A DNA stretch of 64,000 nucleotides. Source: Crocodylus rhombifer (taxonomy: Eukaryota > Chordata > Crocodylia > Crocodylidae). The notes beneath the pieces are model-generated. The model was given only the letters and a program-made list of their open reading frames with translations. It ran no database searches and had not been told where the DNA came from. Position numbers and translations under genes: made by a program. The stretch spans positions 434,001-498,000 of the forward strand of contig JAVSML010000032.1 of assembly GCA_038503035.1 (NCBI GenBank), read 5' to 3'. Position 1 is the stretch's first letter. Every line of letters begins with the position of its first letter. This document shows, in pieces, positions 23,401 through 32,400 of this stretch.

Positions 23401-26400
23401 TTGTTCAATAGATAGATGCTTGTTACTTCCAGTCAAAAGTAAAGCTTTGCATAGATCTTAATACAGAACAGCAAAGATAGCTCTAATGTACCACAGCTGA
23501 AAGAAGGAGGGAAATCTGTGTTGGCTACCTCTTATTCTGAAGGTACACATACAGTGGCGTGTTCTGTGTTTTACCAATCAGCTCTGCTCTGATCAAGTGA
23601 GCAGATATGAGACTGCATAAGAATCTTGCTCTCTGAAACTACAACCTTTTAAAGTCAATAATACATGGTTTGCTAATTCTGGAGAGTCAGACAGCTCAAG
23701 AGGTTGATGTTGTAAAACAGTGTTTCTCAACTCGTAGGTCATGACCAAAAAGTGGGTCGCAAGAATATATGAAAGGGCTGTGAACAAGCTTTAAAAATGG
23801 ATTCTCCGTTAAAGGAGAAAACTGTGGGAAACCACATGTTTCCCCTGGCAGGCTGGCAGAGTTCCAGTTTGCAAGGAGCTGGTTGGGGCTGGGAGGAGCA
23901 GGAGGAGGGCAATCAGGCAGAGATGCCACGTGCATGTGCATGCACACACATGCATGTGGTAGCCGGGCAGCATGGAGAGCAGCTCCTCACAGATAAGTCT
24001 ACAGGTGCAGGGAGGTTTCAGGCAACGTTTTGGGGGAGCATAGGGCGGGCACGTGCCCCTCCCCAGATTTGTGCATCCACAACAGGCATGGGGCTACAAC
24101 CTGTCCAGACCAGCATGGGCAGGAGTAACTTTTGCAGCCCAGCAGGCAGGATGCAGCATAGAAGGACAGAGTGGGGCAGTGAGACTTGTTGCTGCCACCA
24201 CTGCTGGGACCTCTGCACCAGCTGTGCCACTCACAACACAAGAAGTAATGGACGGGGGGAAGAGGAGGGGGAGCGCCGCACTACCCTCATCTCTTCCTGC
24301 CACCAGCTGTTCACCCTCTACTCTGCCATTGTGACTCAGTCACTACCACCGCTGCTGCTCCCCTCAGTTTGCAGCTCTGCACCAGAGGGTATGTGGGATG
24401 GTGGGCAGTGTGGGCAGCCTGAGGGGAGCAGTGCCGACAGCTGGGCCATGGCAGCAGGGTAGTCACAGCCCAATGTATAAGTGGCAGGAGGAGGTGAGGG
24501 CAGCACGGAACCCCCCTCCCGTTACTTCTTACACTGCCAGCGGCACAGGTGTCCCAGCAGCAGCAGCAACAAGTCTCACTGTCTTGCTCTGCCCTCCCAT
24601 ACTGGGTCCTGCCTGCTGGGCCACAGAGGTGACTCCTGCCTGTGCTGGTTCAGCCAGGCTGCAGCCCCATGCCTGCTGTGGGTGCACAAATATGGGGGAC
24701 ACGTGGCCCCTTACACCCTCCCATACACCCCCCACACACCCAGCCCGTGCCCCCCACGCTGGGGGTGTTGGGTTAGAACTGAGGGGCACCGGCAGGGCTG
24801 GGGGTGGTGAGGAGCTGTGGGTTGGGAGTGAAGGGTACTGGCAAGGCCAGGGGTCTGTTTTGTACGTAAGCTATTTACTGGGTTGGGACTGGCCATTGAT
24901 GTTTACAAATAGGTCCTGGTACAGAAAAGGTTGTAAAACACAAAGTCTTTCAAGCCATTGGCTCAACTCCAGGCTAGGTTTGCAGTTGTCTGGCGATGTC
25001 AATCTGTTTCTAATAAGCATTCAAATCCTTCAGACTGCCATCACATAAAGCTTTAACTGGCTTGCTTGTTGGCATAAGTCAGCTGAGAGGCAGCAATTGA
25101 TTGAACCTAATGACAGAAAAGTCCCCTTTTGTTAATTAGAGTTTCAAACCTGGGATAATTCTCTGTGCCTTTTTTAAATAGTGTATGTTGCCACTGTATC
25201 TGAGGTCCACACCTACTATCAGCTTTGCCCTGGTTCCTATGGTTGTTAGTGGGATATTGTGCAGTGCAAGGGGTCTGGCCACCTGGAGGCAGGTTGGGAC
25301 TTTACAGGTAGTTAAAGCCATGAACCACCATTCATAATGTATTTTGTGATAGACTCTATGTTTTACTTCTCTTTTTCTAAGAACCTCTTTAGATTTACTT
25401 TTTATTCCCATCTTCTAATACAGTCTTCTAAGTGTTTCTGGTTTTCTGTTGCAGAGCCTCTGGCAAATGCATGTTCTAGAGTGATCTGAAAGTGATCGAT
25501 GTTTAGATAGGTGAAGTCTGAATTTCCATACCTGAGCTTTTCCAGTTAAGGGATATTTGAGTTTGGCATATTGTTTAGCTCAATGCAGAGGGTAACTAGG
25601 ACATGAAATCTGGGTTTGAAAGTTTCATAAAAAATGTCCAGATTTTGAACCCAACGGGGATTGAATCAAGGATTCTGGCTCAGCTCTAGTTAAATAGTCG
25701 TATACAGCCCCTACTTCCTCCAGAAAAAAAGTGATCAGGAGGAGAATGCTTTCAAATATGTGAAGCTGAGCAGACACCACAGTGAAAGAGTCTCAAGTTT
25801 TCAAATCCAGAATGCTCGTGACTACTTTAGAAGGTGGTTGAGGATGGGTCTAAAGAGGTGTTGCTACACTTTGACACAGCACCTCCCAGATTGCCAAATT
25901 CAAGAATACCAGCACACAAAACAACAGAGTAAACAAGTGATTCTGCAAGATCTGTTACCAATCTGGAATATGCAAGCTTTCAGTGTTTATGTAACCCGGT
26001 CCCAAATGAGGGCATCGTGCACATGTACAAATAGCTCTGTACAGGCAACCCCGCTTAACGCTCTTAATTGGTTCTGGGAAAACCGAGTGTTAAGTGGAAC
26101 CGCGTTAAGCAAAACTCATTTCCGCATAGGCATTAATGTAAATAGAAATAATTGGTTACTGCTGGTTCTTGCCGTAGCTTCTCACCATCTCTGCCGCCTC
26201 TCCTCACCCCTCTGCCTGCCTGCTGGCCACTTAGGTCCCATGTGCCAGCCCACGGCCCACACTCCTGCCAGCTCCAGCACCACAGGGCCCTGCACTCACT
26301 GCTTCGCCCTGCCACTGCTTCTCTCCACCCTGCCGCCCAGCAGCTGCTCTGGCCCCATGTGCCAGCCCACGGCCCGTGCTCTTGCTGGCTCTGGCACTCT

Positions 26401-29400
26401 GGCAGGGGCCCCACACTTATGCTTGCCCCCCACTTGCTGCTTCTTGCGGCCACCACTTCTCCCCACCTCTCCCTGCTCCTGCTACTCCGCCCTGGCCCGT
26501 GCTGGCCCTGGCCCTGCAGCGCCAGTGCAGCCCCGAGCTTATGCCCACTTGCTGCCACTCACCGTTTCTTGCTGCCGCTGCTGCTTCACTGAGCACTATA
26601 GTGAAACTGGCTCAGCACTAAGTGAAATCTGGTATTAATTTAAGTGAGCGCTATGGTGAAATAGTGCTAAGTGAAACCGTGTTAAGCAGGGGTTGCTGTA
26701 TCTTGACAAGAGCAGAAACTTGCATGAAAATAGGTCATGACATTTGCTGGTACAGTGTTACCTGCTTGCCGGTTTGTTGTGCTGTGGATGATGCCATCTT
26801 GCTGTCTTCCTCTTTTCCCATTCCTCAGAGTTGTGCTGGGGTTGCAAGAGGTGGTTGAGTCTGCAGCCTAAGGTCAGCCAAAAGAAACCTCTTGCATGTG
26901 CCATCAGTACATCAGTCTGCTTGGTGAAAACATGTGGTCATTCCTGGTAATTGCTCCTCAGCTCACTCTCTCCCTTGAGGTCCACAAGAGTCCAAACTTT
27001 GACAACTTTTGGAAGTACTGCAAGACTTTCCTGTTTGGGCAGGCATTTAGCAAAAAACCTATCCCAGGATGTTATTTAGTGGGTCTCTTCTATTTTGATA
27101 TTTTAGCTACCTGGTTATTCTGTTCCTGTTGTAAACTGCCCTGAGCCTTTGTTGGAAAGAGCAGCATATAAATCACACAAACAAACCAACCTTTGAATAC
27201 TGAGGCATGTTAGCAGGATCATACGGGGAAGCATCTATTATTGCTACTTTTCCTGTGCCAGTTCTCTGAATTAATGGAGTTCTACAGGTGCCATAACTGC
27301 CAACCAAACACCCAGCATACACACCAACTTTATCTTTGCAATAAGTTACGCAAAGCTGAGCCAGTGTAAGGCCTCCTACCAATGTGTATTAGTAGGTTAC
27401 CCATTGACGATGATGAAGCACTTGTGCCTCACAGTGTTTTTTGTAAGGGTGGAAAATACTGTTTATCCTCATTTTACAGAAGTGGCTCACAGAGGTGTAA
27501 AGTTACTTGCCCAAGGTCACTCAGGGGGTTTGTGGTGGAGCAAAAACTTGGATCTGGATTTCTACAGTCCCAGGCCAGTGCAGTAACTACTAGGGCACCT
27601 ATACACGTGCTCTGATATGATCTGATGAGAAAATGTCAGAGCGATCTAGTCAGAACGCCCCAGTGTGCACAGCGTCTTGTGTACTCAGTGTCCCCACATT
27701 TCAAAATGACAGCGGGGGTGCTTTAATTAAAGCTCATTGAATGAGTTGATCTGCTCTCCGTGCGTTGCATAGTAGAGAAGATGTAGTTTTCATGGTTTTC
27801 CTTTTGGACAACTAACAATAAACTAATGACATAGTATTTTTTGATGTAGGTTACATTTGGGACCTGTGACTGTTGACATTACTTTCAGATCTTTTCTAAT
27901 GTATCATTTATGTTGAGGATATATAGATAGATATATCTGTATCTATCTAAATGAATTTGCATGCAGCTATGAATTGGGTATTATCCTTCATAGTGCCGTC
28001 TGTAAATACTGGTACCACTGGGTCTGTTATAAGAGGAAAAAAGGTAATTTCAGGTTTTTGTTCTTTTCTTAGTTTCTTAGTTTTTAGTAGCAATTGCAAT
28101 AAAAGGTGGTAGAAATATGTCAGATGAGGTGCTTTTCACATGTGGTATGTTTCTTCTCCTTCCCCTCTTGACACACAGCAAATACATCTGAACTTTTAAT
28201 GTTAATCTGAATTGCATGGCATACACTTCACCTAATAGCTGCAATGCAAATTGGCTGATAGCTCCAAGTCAAATGTATATAAATATTTAAAGAGAGATTT
28301 AATTGTGTGATACCTGTTGCACTTAAAGGCAGGTTTTTAAGTGCTTTAAGAATTGACACAACACTCAGTTGATTAATAGCAGAAAGGCTTGGTTTAATAA
28401 CTAACAAGCTATAAAACTAAAAATGACAGAAAAAGACTTTCCCAATCTCAAATGAGCTAGTACAGAAACTCCTAGTCCATGTAACTGCAGCAGTGTTTTC
28501 TCACCATTGCAGGTAGGGTAGCTAGTCCAGTCTTGCATGCAACCTTTACTCATGGGATGGGTGCAGGATAGCTTCTTGATCTTTCCTGGACTGTACAGCT
28601 TGCTGGCAGTTCTGTCTTCCTTTATACTAGGGGCAGGCAATTTATTTCGGGCGGAGGGCCGCTTTCTGAGTTTTGGCAAGCCATCAAGGGCCACATGACA
28701 GGCAGCCAGGGGCAGATAAATATTTATTTTCTAAATTTTTTAGGGGCTGTGCAGGCTGGATAGAATGGCCTTGTGGGCCACATCCAGCCCACGGGCCACA
28801 TTTTGCCCACCCCTGCTTTGTACTGTCTAACTGTATAACTTCAAAGTATTTTTCCTTGATGGCTGGCCAATTAAAGTCCAAACAAAACAGGGAGGAAAAT
28901 GGTGATGATCACATTACAATTGTTAAACTGCCTGGCTCTTGTTTTTGGATTTGACCAGGTGTGAAGACCTATGTTTCTCACAGCGACTGACTAGCTTGGC
29001 AATTAAATGTGATGGATCTTGAGTGGCCAAACAGGATGCTTAGAGGCATTGGTAACTGGACCTGCCTTTGGGTATTTTGTTTATCAGTGGGGCAAATTTG
29101 CAATAGCTTATGCTAGTGATGGTCTATTTACAAAACACCGGACAGACATTGAATGATTGAGACATTTATAATCTTAGACATTGGATACCTGTTTTGATAA
29201 ATGTGAGACTGCCACATATAGTACAGGACATTTTTCATGTATTCAATGTACCTTTTACAGGTTTTGTTTAAAATGTATATTTAGTCTTTTTTTCTTCTTT
29301 AGTTGCTAGTTCAGCTGATATGTATATGTACTTTCCTTGTTACACTGGCTCAGCCTTTCTCCCTCTTGCATTCTTAGGTATATACGTGTGATGAGTGTGT

Positions 29401-32400
29401 CAGGTCTCTGCCAACAATTTTCCTTTTAGAGGAACCATCACTCTTATTATTTTATGGCATGGGTCTGGTATTGGGTGCCTCAAGATCCACACAGTCTATG
29501 CCCTAATGGGTTGCAACCATCACAAAGACTTGTTTTTTTTTCTTGTAGCAGTCTTGTCACCACAACCCAGTCATGCCAAAACCAATGTGTTGCATTTTTG
29601 TGCAAGAGACACTGTCCAAGCTTTTACAGCCAGCAATACTAAATTCCATACCTAATGTTGAATAGTGAAGGATTTTAAACCTGATTATTTTCATGTGTTA
29701 TAATCTTTAGTAGTTAAAGACTACCAATATATGAACATCCAAGACAAAGAATAGTATGGATTGTGTATAGAAATGGTACTCGATACACTGTATAGTATTG
29801 TTCCTTACACAGATTTAAACTGTTTATATTGTACAACATGCCACTGTGACTTACTCTTTCAATGAGTCAATCTGATCAAGATAGAAGAGATTTCTACTGA
29901 AAGGCTGGATACTCAGTCTCTCTTTTTAGCACCTTATTAAAAAATCTCTGCAATTGGTACACATTTTAAATGGCCGCTCATTGTTAGATTATATACAAGC
30001 ATTTTCTTTTATTGTAGACTAAGATGCCTATCCAAGAGAAAACTGCAGATGGCCAAGAATTTAACTTAGAAAAGGTAAGCTACCATGATCTGTCAAACCC
30101 TGAATGTTTAATGTGTTTTCTATTTAGGAATGTTAGAAATGTTCCCAGGTAGTATATCCCAGAATATACAGTTTGGTGCAGGACATTTCGGAGAAGGATT
30201 ATCTTGGCTGTTTTGAAGGGCAGCCTTCAAAGACAGGCTATTGCTGTTATTCCATAACCTTTTTTGCCAGTGTGCTGGCAGTAACTTGTGAAGGGTTACT
30301 ATATGTTAGTTCTTTTAAGGCTCTTTGGGTTCTCATGACTTATTATAATTTGGTTCTTTAACTGGCATCGTTTTATGCCTATAGATCTTGCAGATTTTTT
30401 TTAATTTGGTTTTTTTACAAATTTTGACACCAGTAATTGGGATTGGGTGTCCTGAGTACAAGAGGAAAGAATTTTTAGTGATATCTTTTTTTGGAAGGCA
30501 AGGTAGATTTGCACCTTATAGATTAACCAAAGTGCACATAAAACAAGCATTCATAAACTGAAGTTCACTTCATCTGTTCAATCAACTGTATAGTTGGGAG
30601 AGCTGTTGGACAAGGTTTCAGGCATCGAGTGCTCTTCCTCGGATCTAACTTAAGTACTAACTTTATTTCTGGTTTGTACACATTTTATATAGGAAATAAT
30701 ATCCGATAGCTTCATCGTGGATGTGTTATGGTTGCATAGATAAGGGAATAAGACTGTGAGCCTAAGGAGTAGGATGGAGTCCTACCCTGCTGAAGTCACT
30801 GGGAGTTTTACCACTAATTTTGATTTCATTTGCAGTTCTACCATAAACCTCTTGTGTTGTCTTGGGAAATCCAGTTAATTTCTCTGTTCAGTAGTTATTT
30901 TTTGTGAAACCCAGAAATACAGTCTTCTTTTTTGAACCACTTCCTTCCCTTTGCCTGTGAGCAGAGATTGATTGATAAGTTAATTTGACACATACGGATA
31001 GATGTTTCACAGTAGCACCCAACTAGATTTGTCTTATTTTATAGCATATTGATTTGTCAAGCATTTGTTGAAGTTTCTGCTGAAATGGTATTTCCTTTGT
31101 TTGGACCAACCATTGTATTAAAATAGGCCATATGTTTTAGAAATGTTTGCAATATTATGTCAGGTATCCAGGCTGTAGCCATATTGGTTTAGAGGAAAAA
31201 GCAATCAGGACTTGTGGTAGAGATGATATTTAGACCAACTAGATTTTTGCAAAAAAATTTAAATGTTGTGCAACATTTCAGGCCCGGCTAGAAGTGCACA
31301 GATTTGGAATAACTGGTTATGAGAAGAAAGAACAGCGGCTGTTGGAACAAGAACGCGCTATCATGCTAGGAGCTAAGGTACTATTTATTTATGTTTGGTC
31401 AAGACCTGTGTTGTGATGTTTCTCTTAAAAAGCCAGTTCTTTTCCCATTTGGGTCTTATCTACTTTTCAAGATACTGTGGATGACTGATACTGTAGTTTT
31501 AAATTGTCTGAATACAAATCATGTACCATCTCAGCTTAGTCGTATTTCATTTCTGATGTAAAAAAACCTAAAATGACAGATTTAGTGCAGTGGTCAGCAA
31601 CCTTTTTAAGGCTGTGGACTGGATTCACCCAGTTTGGGACAGAGGTGGGAGAGCAGGTGCTAAGGACTCAGCCACTACTGCTGTTTTTCCCCATGCTGAC
31701 AAGGGGAAGGCACCCACTATTGCTGTGGCAATGTATCCTGCAGCTAAAGCCCCTCCACCAGTGAATGCCACCAAAGCCCCGTGTCCACAGGATGGCTCTA
31801 TAGGCCATAAATTGCTGACCCCTGATCTGGTGTCTTTTTTTGTTTAGCCCTTAACTAATCATTGGGACATAAGATTTCAACACTCCTATTCCTGCCCTCT
31901 CAATTAAGGGCTGAGAAAAGCTTTCCCTCTGCACTTCTGATTCTTTCAAGATGCCACCATTATCAAAAGGAAGCAAATGCTGAGCAGTTCACCATTCTGC
32001 TTCTAGAGTTTGTTTTTTATTTTGTTTGCTTTTTTTTTTAACTTGGGGGTATGTGTGTGGAAACCTTTTTAGACCTTCTTTATACGTCATAAATAATCCA
32101 TCCATTCACATCCCCCCAAAGGGGACCTAATCCCTCTTTCTTCCTGCCCTGGCCCCTGCTCCAAAAAGGTTCATAGCCTATGTGTTTGTTTTCTCCACAC
32201 ACCCCCCACCGCCCTTCCACCGTTGCAGGCTTCCCCCATCAAATATGTTCAGTTCTAGGAAGTGTTTATAGCTTTTGTGCAATGATATCTTTACTTGCCT
32301 GTTTCACTGCAGCCTCCCAAAAAAGAGTACATCAACTACAAGATTTATCAAGGGATTATCAAAGAGAAGAAAACAGTAAGAAAAGACGATAATAGGAAGG

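Larger units (their letters stand above)
21700..30017 (+). other. C1orf131 intron 2 (8.3 kb)
   Basis: It holds a CR1 3' fragment, several hAT and Tigger-like elements, an L2-like LINE end and a MIR, all listed separately. I see nothing specific in 22740-23700, 24945-26030, 27610-28610 (except GATA-type simple repeat near 27917-27950) and 28825-30017. Confidence 0.7.
30075..31281 (+). other. C1orf131 intron 3
   Basis: It holds two PLE tails (30489-30652 and 31165-31241) and a copy of the dispersed TGAAGTCACTGGGAG motif near 30788. Otherwise I see nothing specific. Confidence 0.7.

Noticed and set aside
23797..24462. 221-codon plus-strand open frame
   Set aside because: It lies within the hAT-like element, where parts of the peptide recur on the opposite strand because of the inverted repeat.
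25760..26638. 292-codon plus-strand open frame
   Set aside because: It is the longest frame in the window, but it crosses the left end of the Tigger-like element and is carried by the GC-rich core. No family was recognised.
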